Below, one piece after another: positions 8,552-16,126 of a stretch of DNA of 64,000 bases. The notes under the pieces were generated by a model, which did not search any database, had not been told where the DNA came from, and saw nothing but the letters and a program-made list of their open reading frames with translations. The position numbers were made by a program, and so were the translations under genes. Origin of the DNA: Chloroflexota bacterium (GTDB taxonomy: Bacteria > Chloroflexota > UBA6077 > CF-72); assembly GCA_016191465.1 (NCBI GenBank), contig JACPOP010000008.1, positions 131,878 through 195,877 of the forward strand. Direction: 5' to 3'. Each line of letters opens with the position of its first letter. Within the stretch, counting starts at the first letter, position 1.

Positions 8552-8576
8552 CCCGGCGTCTCTGAGAGACGCCGGG
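8552..8576 (-). terminator. Stem-loop after the FAD oxidoreductase gene
   Basis: A perfect 11-bp stem (cccggcgtctc) with a 3-nt loop, 55 bp beyond the stop of the minus-strand oxidoreductase gene. Confidence 0.6.
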
Positions 8577-8630
8577 CCGCTGTCGAGACGACCTCACCGC
8601 GCGACGCGGCTGACGGGCCCAGCGTCGGAA

Positions 8631-10844
8631 TCATGGCCCCGCGCCACCCACACCGATCGTCGGCAGCGGGAGCGGCCTGACATCCGCTGCCTCTTCGGGG
8701 ACGGGAACACAGCGCTCACGCACCGTGCCGATCACCTCGCCGCCGGCTCGTCGAGCAGCGCGTTGGAGAAACGTCCGCCAGATCCTGCCCTGGAGGAATG
8801 ACCCGCCGCAGTGGTACAGGACAAGGTTCCGCCACCCGTTGGCCCGGGTCCGAGTACAGACCCTGAGGAACACGCACTCCCCGGCCGCGTCCCGCGCCGC
8901 GATGGTGACCCGCCCAGCCTCGGGGTGGCTGCCCAGGGTCCGCAGCGTGAAGTCGCACTCGGACACGTGAACCACCTCAGATTCGGATGTCCCGGCACCC
9001 GGCATGACCACCTGGAGCCGGTCGCCGACGCCGAGGATGCCGGGGCCACCAGCGCGCGAGAAGCGGGCGAACGGCGCCGAGACGAGCGTGGGAAGCTGCT
9101 GCCGAACGACCTGCATCAGGCCGTCTGCACCGGTACCGTGGACGAGGACCCACGCGTCGTACTGCATCAGTGGTCCGACCCCGTCCGCCGCCGTGAGCAG
9201 CCTGGTAGACGCCTCTGGCGCACGGAGACGGGCCGACACCTCGCCAGCGTGGCGCACGGCCCGGACGTTCCGCCGGAGAGACCCGGCGCGGTGGTCCAGC
9301 AGCAAGACTCTCGCGGCGTTCGAGCCGGCCGCGCCGTGCACGCCGCCGCCGGGGTGGCTCGAGGCGCCGCCCAGGTACAGCCCTTTGAGCGGCGCTCGAT
9401 GTTGGAACCAGCCCGCGACGGGACGGAAAAGCAGTTGCTGGTCCAGGGTGTGGCTGCCTGAGCCAATGTCGCCGTCGACCAGGTTGGAGTTGGCGGCGAA
9501 CAGGTCATCCGGTGTCTGGGCGTGAGTTGCCAGGACAAGGTCGCGGAGCCCGGGCGCGAACCGTTCCAACGTGTTCAACACGCGTTCGCCAAAGGGGTCC
9601 CTCAACCCCGACCAGGCGCCCGGCGCGAGCTTCTCGGCGGCATCGCCCTGCACGCGGGCCGGAACGTGGGTCATGAGCCACAAGGTGTGCTGCCCGGCTG
9701 GCGCGCGCGACGGATCGGCCAGCGTGTGCAGCCCGGCCACCAGCAGCGGATGCTCGGGCAGCACGCCCCGACGGGCCGCGGCCACGCCGCGCGTGAGCTC
9801 GTCGAGGCTGTCACCTAGGTGCAGCAAGAGCGTGTCCTGGAGGCCTTCGCCCTGGAACTGGGGCAGGCCGGAGAGTGCCACATCCATCTGGAACACGCCC
9901 GTGCCCCAACGGTAGCGCTGGACCTGGCGCAAGAAGTGTGGGGAAAGGTGTCCGCCCTCCACGAGGTCCAGGAACAGTGATTGCGGCTCCACCGTGGACA
10001 GGACGCCGCCAGGGGCAGCGTACTCGCCATCGCCCGTTCGCACCGCAACCACCCGGCCGTCCCGCACCACCAGCCGCTGAACCCGCTGCCCCGTGAGGAT
10101 GGTGCCGCCCAGCGACTCGACGTAGGCCGCCAGGGCATTGGAGAGGGCCTGAGCGCCGCCGCGGGGAATGGGCATCCCATGCTCCTGGGCAAGCGCGCAC
10201 AGCAGCAACCCGAATCCACCGCTCACCGCGTCCTCCGGCGCCAGGTCCGCGTGCAGAACGCTGCCCGCGAGCCAGACGCGCGCCTCCTCGCCCTCAAAGA
10301 ATCGCTCGCCCAGCGCGCGTGCCGAACCGGCCGTGATCTGCGCGAATTCAAGGAGCCGACGCGGCTCGCGCAGAAGGGGCGCAACTCGCAGCAGCGGTGC
10401 AGGGTAACCCAAGGGGTTGAAGAGCCCCGAGCAGAATGCCGAGCCGCCCCACTGCCACCAGCGGCACAGCTCGCGCCACCCCGCACCGTCGCCGGGATGC
10501 GCCCTGTCGAACGACAGCGCTGATCCCTCCAGCGTGGATTGCACGGCGACGCCCCGGCCGCCGGGCGTGCCGCCACCGTACGGGCGGTGCCAGGTACACC
10601 ATTCCAGGCCGAAGCGCTCGAGCGGAAGCTGGCCAATGGGTCCCACCGGGGCGAGCGGGTAAAAGGCCGAGAATGGGTCGTGCTTGAACCCCGGCAGCGT
10701 GTGCTCGCGCGTGCGTACCGCGCCCCCCACGTCGTCCCCAGCGTCCAGCACCAGGACGCGCAGCCCGTCCCGCGCCAGCGTCGCGGCGGCGGTGAGGCCA
10801 TTGGGGCCGGCGCCAATCACCACGACATCCGGATCGTGTGCCAT
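8631..10844 (-). CDS. Phytoene-desaturase-like FAD oxidoreductase fused to a DUF1990-like domain
   Basis: 737 residues from ATG 10844. Residues 1-540 form a flavin amine oxidase/CrtI-type enzyme: N-terminal dinucleotide motif DVVVIGAGPNGLTAAATLARDG, DDVGGAVRTREHTLPG, and a C-terminal FAD motif LYLGGASSHPGGGVHGAAGSNAA. The last ~180 residues are an extra domain resembling DUF1990 (GVGDRLQVVMPGAG, then TLRTLGSHPEAGRVTI and a long basic tail), a beta-barrel family of unknown ligand. Ordinary enzymes of this group end near residue 520-560, so this is a fusion. The track's start at 10946 overlaps maf and adds a non-family extension. It is divergent from maf, with a 94-bp gap. The substrate, perhaps a polyene or lipid, is unknown. 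Confidence 0.85.
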   Translation of the reverse strand: MAHDPDVVVIGAGPNGLTAAATLARDGLRVLVLDAGDDVGGAVRTREHTLPGFKHDPFSAFYPLAPVGPIGQLPLERFGLEWCTWHRPYGGGTPGGRGVAVQSTLEGSALSFDRAHPGDGAGWRELCRWWQWGGSAFCSGLFNPLGYPAPLLRVAPLLREPRRLLEFAQITAGSARALGERFFEGEEARVWLAGSVLHADLAPEDAVSGGFGLLLCALAQEHGMPIPRGGAQALSNALAAYVESLGGTILTGQRVQRLVVRDGRVVAVRTGDGEYAAPGGVLSTVEPQSLFLDLVEGGHLSPHFLRQVQRYRWGTGVFQMDVALSGLPQFQGEGLQDTLLLHLGDSLDELTRGVAAARRGVLPEHPLLVAGLHTLADPSRAPAGQHTLWLMTHVPARVQGDAAEKLAPGAWSGLRDPFGERVLNTLERFAPGLRDLVLATHAQTPDDLFAANSNLVDGDIGSGSHTLDQQLLFRPVAGWFQHRAPLKGLYLGGASSHPGGGVHGAAGSNAARVLLLDHRAGSLRRNVRAVRHAGEVSARLRAPEASTRLLTAADGVGPLMQYDAWVLVHGTGADGLMQVVRQQLPTLVSAPFARFSRAGGPGILGVGDRLQVVMPGAGTSESEVVHVSECDFTLRTLGSHPEAGRVTIAARDAAGECVFLRVCTRTRANGWRNLVLYHCGGSFLQGRIWRTFLQRAARRAGGEVIGTVRERCVPVPEEAADVRPLPLPTIGVGGAGP

Positions 10845-10938
10845 CGCGTACTGGCAGGCAAGCGGTATGCCATCCGAAGGAGCGCGGCGGAACGGAAGCA
10901 CCCTGGAACCGCTCGTGCCTGTGCCGGACAATTCACAC

Positions 10939-11583
10939 GTGCTCAACCGACTGGTGCTCGCCTCCGCATCCCCCCGCCGCCAATTGCTCGTGGGACTCCT
11001 GTCCCATCCCTATCGCGTGGCTCCGCAAGACGTCGACGAGGCGGCGTTCGTCCTGGAGGACCCGGTTCTCACGGCGCTCAACATCGCACGGGCAAAGGCC
11101 CGCTCCGCCAGGCCGGCGCTCGACGAGAGCGAGATCGCCCTGACCGCCGACACGATCGTCGTGTCAGACGGCCAAGCGTTGGGGAAGCCGCGGTCGCCAG
11201 AGGAGGCGCGAAACATGTTGCGCGCACTCCGCGCGCGGCCTCACGTCGTGGCCACAGGTGTCTCGCTGACGGCGAGGAACGGCGAAGAATGGAACGCCAT
11301 CGTGACCACGCGCGTGTTCATGCGCCACGTTGCCGATGTGGCGATTGACGCTTATGTCGCTCGCGGCGAGCCCTTCGACAAAGCTGGCGGGTACGCCATC
11401 CAGGATGAAGCATTCAACCCCGTGGAACGGGTCGAAGGCTGCTACCTCAATGTCGTCGGGCTGCCGCTGTGCGCGGTCTCACGCGGCCTGGAGACGCTTG
11501 GAGCGGGACCAGCCGGCAGTGAGGAGCGGCTTCTGCCGCCCTGCCACTTCTGCCGAAGCGCGCCTTTCGAGATTCCGGGCTGA
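10939..11583 (+). CDS. maf: Maf-family nucleotide pyrophosphatase
   Basis: House-cleaning hydrolase of non-canonical or excess nucleoside triphosphates (dTTP/UTP- or m7GTP-type). Motifs in order: LVLASASPRRQLL, ALTADTIVV with the metal-binding Asp, LGKPRSPEEARNMLRAL, and GGYAIQDEAF. Start taken as GTG 10939 (VLNRLVLAS), which places the SASPRR motif at its normal distance; the track's 10684 start overlaps the divergent oxidoreductase. The 214-residue product has a C-terminal tail with CHFC that is not part of the Maf fold. Substrate subgroup not assigned. Confidence 0.92.
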   Translation: MLNRLVLASASPRRQLLVGLLSHPYRVAPQDVDEAAFVLEDPVLTALNIARAKARSARPALDESEIALTADTIVVSDGQALGKPRSPEEARNMLRALRARPHVVATGVSLTARNGEEWNAIVTTRVFMRHVADVAIDAYVARGEPFDKAGGYAIQDEAFNPVERVEGCYLNVVGLPLCAVSRGLETLGAGPAGSEERLLPPCHFCRSAPFEIPG

Positions 11584-11595
11584 GCCGACCGATCG

Positions 11596-12231
11596 CTATT
11601 TCTTCTGGGTGGGAGGATCCTCGCGCAGGGTGGCACGCCAAAGGGCTCCAGCGCCTCGTCGCGCCGCCACGCCCGCGCCGGCCATGAAGATCGAGAGCAC
11701 CGCGGCCCAGAGCAGGTTCTTCAGCACGTCGGTTCGCTTCCCTTCCTTACCTTTTGGGATGTCAAGGCGGGCCTCCTTGACCCGCAGGTACTCGTCGCCC
11801 TCGCGCTCGACCTTGAGGAGCACGCCCTCTTTTCGAGCTTTCTCCACCCGCTTGCGAGAGTCTCGCACCCGGGTCTCCACCTCGCCGCGCACGCTCCGCG
11901 CCCGCGTGGCAACCTCGTCGCCAAGGTCGCCCACTCGCCGCTTCAGTCTGTTCTGCGGTTTGCGGCTCTCGCGCCAGCGGTCGATACCCTCGTAGATCGA
12001 ATAACCCACGGCGGCCACGGCCACCGTGCCTGCCACCGTCAGCAGTCCGGCGTACTGCTCCGCCTTCTGCGCCACGCTTTCGCCGGCCCGCCCGGTGGAG
12101 ACACGCGCCTCCGCCCCCGCGATCCCGCGGAACCCTCCGCGCACGCGACTCTCCAGCTCCGCGATGGCGGAGCTCATGTCGGCGCGGAGCGCGCCTATTT
12201 CGCGCTGGGTGTCCGAAGCTGTCGAACCCAT
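11596..12231 (-). CDS. DUF3618-like membrane-anchored protein
   Basis: 211 residues. The N-terminus SDTQREIGALRADMSSAIAE is the DUF3618-type helix that follows Holin-X proteins in many high-GC bacteria. A hydrophobic segment around residues 62-82 (YAGLLTVAGTVAVAAVGYSIY) and another near 170-190 (LLWAAVLSIFMAGAGVAA) flank a highly charged, helical, coiled-coil-prone region rich in Arg/Lys/Glu. The start overlaps the preceding Holin-X gene by 37 bp, so the two are translated together. The role is unknown; context suggests envelope association. It converges on maf with a 12-bp gap and no visible terminator. Confidence 0.75.
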   Translation of the reverse strand: MGSTASDTQREIGALRADMSSAIAELESRVRGGFRGIAGAEARVSTGRAGESVAQKAEQYAGLLTVAGTVAVAAVGYSIYEGIDRWRESRKPQNRLKRRVGDLGDEVATRARSVRGEVETRVRDSRKRVEKARKEGVLLKVEREGDEYLRVKEARLDIPKGKEGKRTDVLKNLLWAAVLSIFMAGAGVAARRGAGALWRATLREDPPTQKK

Positions 12232-12734
12232 TCGAGGTCCTCCTTCAAGGTCGTCCGCGTTCGGGCCAGGGGTCTGATGGACTTGCCGCGGCGCACCGTG
12301 CGCATGATGGTGCGGTACGAAATCCAGCCCAGCACCGCGACAATGATCAGCCCGATGAGCCAGCCCAGGCTGGCACCCAGCCAGCCCAGGCCGGCCAGGC
12401 CCAGCAGCTTCTCGCCCAGCCAGTTAAAGAACCAGATGACGGCGGTGAACAGCCAGATCGTCGCCAGAAGGCCCGCGGCGAGCGCCAGGCCCGCGGCAAT
12501 CGCACCGGTCTTGGCGGTGGCGACCACCTCGCCAAGGTCATCCTTGACTTCCTGCTTGGCGAGCTCGATCTGCTTGTCGATAAGCTCGGAGCCATCGTTG
12601 ACGAGACGGCCAATCAGCTCCGCAAGCGTCGCGCTCGCCACGGGACCGTCGTGGGCTCCATCATCGCCGTTCCGTCCTATCGTGGCGACCGCGCCATTCT
12701 GTGGTTCGTGTGCGTGTGTGTCGTTCACTCCCAC
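12195..12734 (-). CDS. Holin-X/DUF1469 family membrane protein
   Basis: 179 residues: a polar N-terminus, the family helix LAELIGRLVNDGSELIDKQIELAKQEVK, then two strong membrane segments (IAAGLALAAGLLATIWLFTAVIWF and LGWLIGLIIVAVLGWISY) and a basic tail. This is PF07332-like (putative Actinobacterial Holin-X), usually encoded next to a DUF3618 protein as here. Despite the name there is no phage context; a membrane or envelope stress role is more likely. ATG 12734 is followed by a normal soluble N-terminus. Confidence 0.82.
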   Translation of the reverse strand: MGVNDTHAHEPQNGAVATIGRNGDDGAHDGPVASATLAELIGRLVNDGSELIDKQIELAKQEVKDDLGEVVATAKTGAIAAGLALAAGLLATIWLFTAVIWFFNWLGEKLLGLAGLGWLGASLGWLIGLIIVAVLGWISYRTIMRTVRRGKSIRPLARTRTTLKEDLEWVRQLRTPSAK

Positions 12735-12846
12735 GGGGAGCGCACCTCCGTTGGCAGGTGTTCGTGAGCAGCAATCAAGCCCGGTGGCACGACAGCCCGC
12801 GTACTCGATGCACGCGGTGTGCCAGTTTCACCCCTAAAGGTCCGGC

Positions 12847-12871
12847 GCGGCCAGTCCGCTGGGCTGGCCGC
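12847..12871 (-). terminator. Possible terminator after the sortase gene
   Basis: Inverted repeat gcggccag/ctggccgc (8-bp arms, 9-nt loop) 48 bp beyond the sortase stop. Weak compared with others in the window. Confidence 0.4.
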
Positions 12872-12918
12872 CCGACCAGGACTGATACGCCGTTGGAGGT
12901 GCCCAACAGGTCGTCGAG

Positions 12919-13716
12919 CTAAGCGGGCTGTGCGACGACGATCAGCCGGTCCGAGAACTCGCGGCGGATCGGGTCAAAAGTTCCCCCGCAGGTAATCAGG
13001 GTCAGCCGCCGATCGGGCGTCTGCTCCATCACCGAGACGTCGTCGGGCGACACCAGACGGATCTCTGTGACCACAAAGCGGCGCTCCGCGCCCCGCGCAT
13101 CCTCGACGATCACCTCCTCGCCCAGGTCCACCTGGTACAGGAAGCGGAAGACGTTGCCTTCGCTGAGTGTCACAACGTGACCGGCGATGACCGCGTTCCC
13201 GCGTCCGCCCACGAGGGCCGTGAGGTCGCCGTAGTGCGCGGCGACGAATGGCAGCGTCTCCCACTCGGGTTGCCCGAGCGCGTTGAGCTTGATACCGGCC
13301 TGCTGGACGTCCGTGACGAGTTTGATACTCGGAATGCGCAGCTTCACCGCGTAGCCGGGGGGTGGAGTGGCCGCGGCCTCGATCCGGTCCGCGCGATCGG
13401 CCGGGACGGGCAGCGCGCGGACCGGCAAGTCCGCGGGCGCCGGTTGCACGGGAACGGACGCCGCGATGACCGAAGACCCGCTGTCCGCGCCGTTCGCTTC
13501 ATCGATGGAGCGGGCGATCGCCGGCAGTGGTGGAGCCGGCTCGGCCAAAGCCGCCCGCGCTCCCGGCGCGGCCCGCGCGAGCGCCACAGGCGGTGGCACG
13601 CTGATCCGGCTGCCCGGCGCCCAGCCAACCTGCCACAGGGCGGCATAGCCGAGCAGCAACAGGCCTGCCCCCATGAGCAGCGTGCCGAGCGATCCGCCGG
13701 CAGCCATGCGTCGCAT
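12919..13716 (-). CDS. Sortase (class F/E-like), membrane-anchored
   Basis: Transpeptidase that cleaves a sorting signal and attaches proteins to cell-surface acceptors. 265 residues: N-terminal membrane anchor (LGTLLMGAGLLLLGYAALW), a 90-residue Ala/Pro-rich linker, then the sortase barrel from about 125 (LRIPSIKLVTDVQ). The catalytic set is present: His in VIAGHVV, Cys in LTLITCGG, Arg in RREFSDRLIVV. No LPxTG-type substrate is seen in this window, so substrates must lie elsewhere. It lies 9 bp after coaD on the same strand. Presence of a sortase argues for a monoderm envelope. Confidence 0.9.
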   Translation of the reverse strand: MRRMAAGGSLGTLLMGAGLLLLGYAALWQVGWAPGSRISVPPPVALARAAPGARAALAEPAPPLPAIARSIDEANGADSGSSVIAASVPVQPAPADLPVRALPVPADRADRIEAAATPPPGYAVKLRIPSIKLVTDVQQAGIKLNALGQPEWETLPFVAAHYGDLTALVGGRGNAVIAGHVVTLSEGNVFRFLYQVDLGEEVIVEDARGAERRFVVTEIRLVSPDDVSVMEQTPDRRLTLITCGGTFDPIRREFSDRLIVVAQPA

Positions 13717-13725
13717 CAGGGCAGC

Positions 13726-14307
13726 TTACCCGCTTCCCTCGGCTCCGTTCCGGCCGCTGCCCGCGGGTGAGCTGCGGTAGCCGGCGCGGTGCGCGAACCG
13801 TTCCCGCAGCGCTGCCGCGACGGGCTCTGGAACGGTGCCGTCCATAATCAACCCGTCGAAGCGAGCCGCATCCCGGACGAAGGTGCTCGAGAGATACACA
13901 TGCTCCGCTCGTGCTACGAGCAGCACCGTCGGAATGGATGGCGCCAGCTTCGCGTTCATCAGGCTCAGGGCGATCTCATAGTCCGCGTCCGTCACGGGCC
14001 GCATGGCCCTGACCAGCGCGCAGGCGCCAATCTTCTCCGCGTAGGGGGCCACCAGGCCATCGTACGCTTCGACACGCACGGAGCCCTTGAGGCGGTCGGG
14101 AATGGACGAATCGAGCAATGCAACCCGCTCCTCCGTCGTGAACATGGACGACGACTTCGCGGCATTGACTGCCACCACCACGACGAGCCGGTCGAACAGA
14201 CCCAGGGCCCGCTCGATCAGCTCGAGGTGCGCAAGCGTGGGGGGATCGAACACGCCCGCGTAGACGGCGGTGCGCGAGTCCCTTGCCTTCGGAGCGGTAT
14301 CGGTCAT
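13726..14307 (-). CDS. coaD: Phosphopantetheine adenylyltransferase
   Basis: Catalyses the penultimate step of coenzyme A synthesis. 193 residues, compared with about 160 in most CoaD, the surplus being a Ser/Gly-rich C-terminal tail. Motifs: AVYAGVFDPPTLAHLELIERA (the T-x-x-H nucleotidyltransferase signature), ALVRAMRPVTDADYEIAL, and YLSSTFVRDAARF. The usual TNGH is TLAH here and the metal/nucleotide-binding Asn is replaced, so there is a small chance of a diverged cytidylyltransferase-like paralogue. ATG 14307 starts just before the conserved strand. First gene of a pair with the sortase. Confidence 0.88.
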   Translation of the reverse strand: MTDTAPKARDSRTAVYAGVFDPPTLAHLELIERALGLFDRLVVVVAVNAAKSSSMFTTEERVALLDSSIPDRLKGSVRVEAYDGLVAPYAEKIGACALVRAMRPVTDADYEIALSLMNAKLAPSIPTVLLVARAEHVYLSSTFVRDAARFDGLIMDGTVPEPVAAALRERFAHRAGYRSSPAGSGRNGAEGSG

Positions 14308-14457
14308 GGGCGAGACGGGTGTCCTCCAGGCGCCACCTGCGGGAAGGGCGGGAGCGTAAGCCCCAGTACCCTTGCCCCGCGATGCACGTTTTACCGAACT
14401 CTTACGCGAGTAACAGCAGCCGTTGTCTCAACTCACCCCTATATTGAGGCGCAGATC

Positions 14458-15411
14458 ATGATTCGCGTCGAGCATTTGACCAAACATTACGGCCCCCGAG
14501 TAGCCGTTGCCGATGTCACCTTCCACGTTGAGAAGGGCGAGATCCTCGGCTTCCTCGGCCCGAATGGGGCCGGCAAGACCACCACCATGCGCATGCTGAC
14601 CGGCTACTTGCCGCCCACGAGCGGACGCGCCGAGGTCAATGGGTTCGACGTGGTGCACCAATCACTGAAAGCGCGCGGCAGCATCGGCTACCTCCCGGAA
14701 GCGGTGCCCATGCACCCGGAGATGTCCGTGCGTTCGTACCTCGACTACCTGGGCAAGCTCACGGGTGTGCGGAATCGTCGTGCCGCCGTGAACCTGGCGA
14801 TGGAGAAAGCTCGGATCGAGCATCGAGCCAAGGACCAGATCGGCAAACTGTCCAAGGGCCTGCGGCAGCGCGTCGGGATTGCCCAGGCGCTCCTCGGGGA
14901 CCCGCCGGTGCTCATCATGGACGAGCCCACCAGCGGCCTCGATCCGAAGCAGATCATTGACACGCGAAACCTGATCAAATCCCTTCAAAGCGACCACACG
15001 GTGGTGTTGAGCACCCATATCCTCCCCGAGGTGGCCGCAACCTGTTCGCGCGTGGTCATCATCGCCAACGGGCGCGTGGTGGCCGAGGACACGCCAGAGA
15101 ACCTGGACCGCCGCCTGAAGGGAGCCGAGAGCCTGCTGGTCGCCGTCCGCGGCAAGCCGGAGAACGTCGTCGCTGCTCTCCGCCGCGTGCCGAAGGTCCT
15201 GAAAGTTGAGCCGTCCGGCGAGCGCACCCGCGGGCAGACGGCGGACGTGCACGCCTTCAGCGTGGAATGCGCGGTGCATGCCGATGTGCGGGAATCGATA
15301 GCGCAGGCGGTCGTCCAGGGGGGCTGGGGCCTGCTGGAGATGCGGCAAGCACAAATGAACCTCGAAGAAATCTTCCTCCAGCTCACGCGAGAGGGGGGCA
15401 GCCCGTCGTGA
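14458..15411 (+). CDS. ABC transporter ATP-binding protein (GldA-like)
   Basis: Nucleotide-binding subunit of an ABC-2-type system. 317 residues: Walker A GFLGPNGAGKTTTM, ABC signature KLSKGLRQRVGIAQ, Walker B VLIMDEPTSGLDP, H-loop VVLSTHILPEV; after residue 220 comes the regulatory domain common to drug/Gld exporters. Start at ATG 14458 (MIRVEHLTKHYG), with TGAGG 8 nt upstream; the track's 540-residue version includes 223 codons antisense to coaD. It overlaps the permease start by GTGA. The four-gene set resembles the gld-type and DUF4340-associated exporters found in many phyla, whose cargo is mostly unknown. Confidence 0.94.
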   Translation: MIRVEHLTKHYGPRVAVADVTFHVEKGEILGFLGPNGAGKTTTMRMLTGYLPPTSGRAEVNGFDVVHQSLKARGSIGYLPEAVPMHPEMSVRSYLDYLGKLTGVRNRRAAVNLAMEKARIEHRAKDQIGKLSKGLRQRVGIAQALLGDPPVLIMDEPTSGLDPKQIIDTRNLIKSLQSDHTVVLSTHILPEVAATCSRVVIIANGRVVAEDTPENLDRRLKGAESLLVAVRGKPENVVAALRRVPKVLKVEPSGERTRGQTADVHAFSVECAVHADVRESIAQAVVQGGWGLLEMRQAQMNLEEIFLQLTREGGSPS

Positions 15412-16118
15412 AAAACGCGTATGTCGTTGCCGAGCGGGAACTGAAGAGCTTCTTCATCTCCCCACTCGCATACGTCGTGATCGCCCTGTTCCTGGCCATG
15501 TCAGGATTGCTCTTCGGTCTCATCGTCCAGCAATCGCGCGAGGCCAGCCTTCGGGGCCTGTTCTCGAACGTCAGCGTGCTGTTCCTCTTCATCGTGCCAG
15601 CCATCACGATGCGCCTGCTCGCCGAGGAGCAGCGCTCGGGCACCATTGAAGTCCTGCTGACCCACCCGGTCCAGGAATGGGAGATCGTCCTCGGCAAATA
15701 TCTGGCGAGTCTCGGGCTGCTGCTCGCCATCCTGGTCCTGACACTCGTGTTCCCAGCGTTCCTGTATGCCTGGGGCAACCCGGACACGGGCCCAATCGTC
15801 TCGGGCTACGTTGGGGTGTTCCTCCAGGCGGCCGCGTTCATGGCGGTCGGCCTGTGGGCCAGCAGCATGACCCAGAACCAAATCATCGCGGCGGTTGTCA
15901 CCTTCGGGTTGCTGCTCATCCTGTGGCTCAGCGACAGCCTGGGCCAGGTCGTCGGCGGAACCGTGGGCGCGATTCTCAGCTACCTCTCGGTCCTCAACCA
16001 CTTCAGCGACTTCCCGCGGGGAGTCATCAACCTCAAGGACGTGGTCTTCTACCTGTCCATCGTGGCTGGCGGCCTCGTCCTCAGCACGCTGATGATCCAG
16101 GCTCGGAGGCTTCGCTAG
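15408..16118 (+). CDS. ABC-2 type permease
   Basis: Membrane subunit of the exporter, 236 residues with six predicted membrane segments. N-terminal VAERELKSFFISPLAYVVIALF and the RLLAEEQRSGTIEVLLTHPV motif are diagnostic of the GldF-type permease group. GTG 15408 overlaps the ATPase stop (GTGA) and has GAGGGGGG upstream, so translation is coupled. The track's 15267 start is in-frame read-through of the ATPase gene and is rejected. Confidence 0.92.
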   Translation: MKNAYVVAERELKSFFISPLAYVVIALFLAMSGLLFGLIVQQSREASLRGLFSNVSVLFLFIVPAITMRLLAEEQRSGTIEVLLTHPVQEWEIVLGKYLASLGLLLAILVLTLVFPAFLYAWGNPDTGPIVSGYVGVFLQAAAFMAVGLWASSMTQNQIIAAVVTFGLLLILWLSDSLGQVVGGTVGAILSYLSVLNHFSDFPRGVINLKDVVFYLSIVAGGLVLSTLMIQARRLR

Positions 16119-16126
16119 ACCGAATC

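Noticed and set aside
12809-12824. Sigma-54-like promoter (TGGCACaccgcGTGCA on the minus strand) upstream of the Holin-X gene
   Set aside because: Spacing and GG/GC positions fit, but two consensus positions differ, no activator site or rpoN gene is visible, and such a match is expected occasionally by chance in GC-rich DNA.
13789-15411. 540-residue ORF as a long ABC ATPase
   Set aside because: The first 223 codons are antisense to coaD and show no conserved sequence; ATG 14458 with a ribosome-binding site is the family start.
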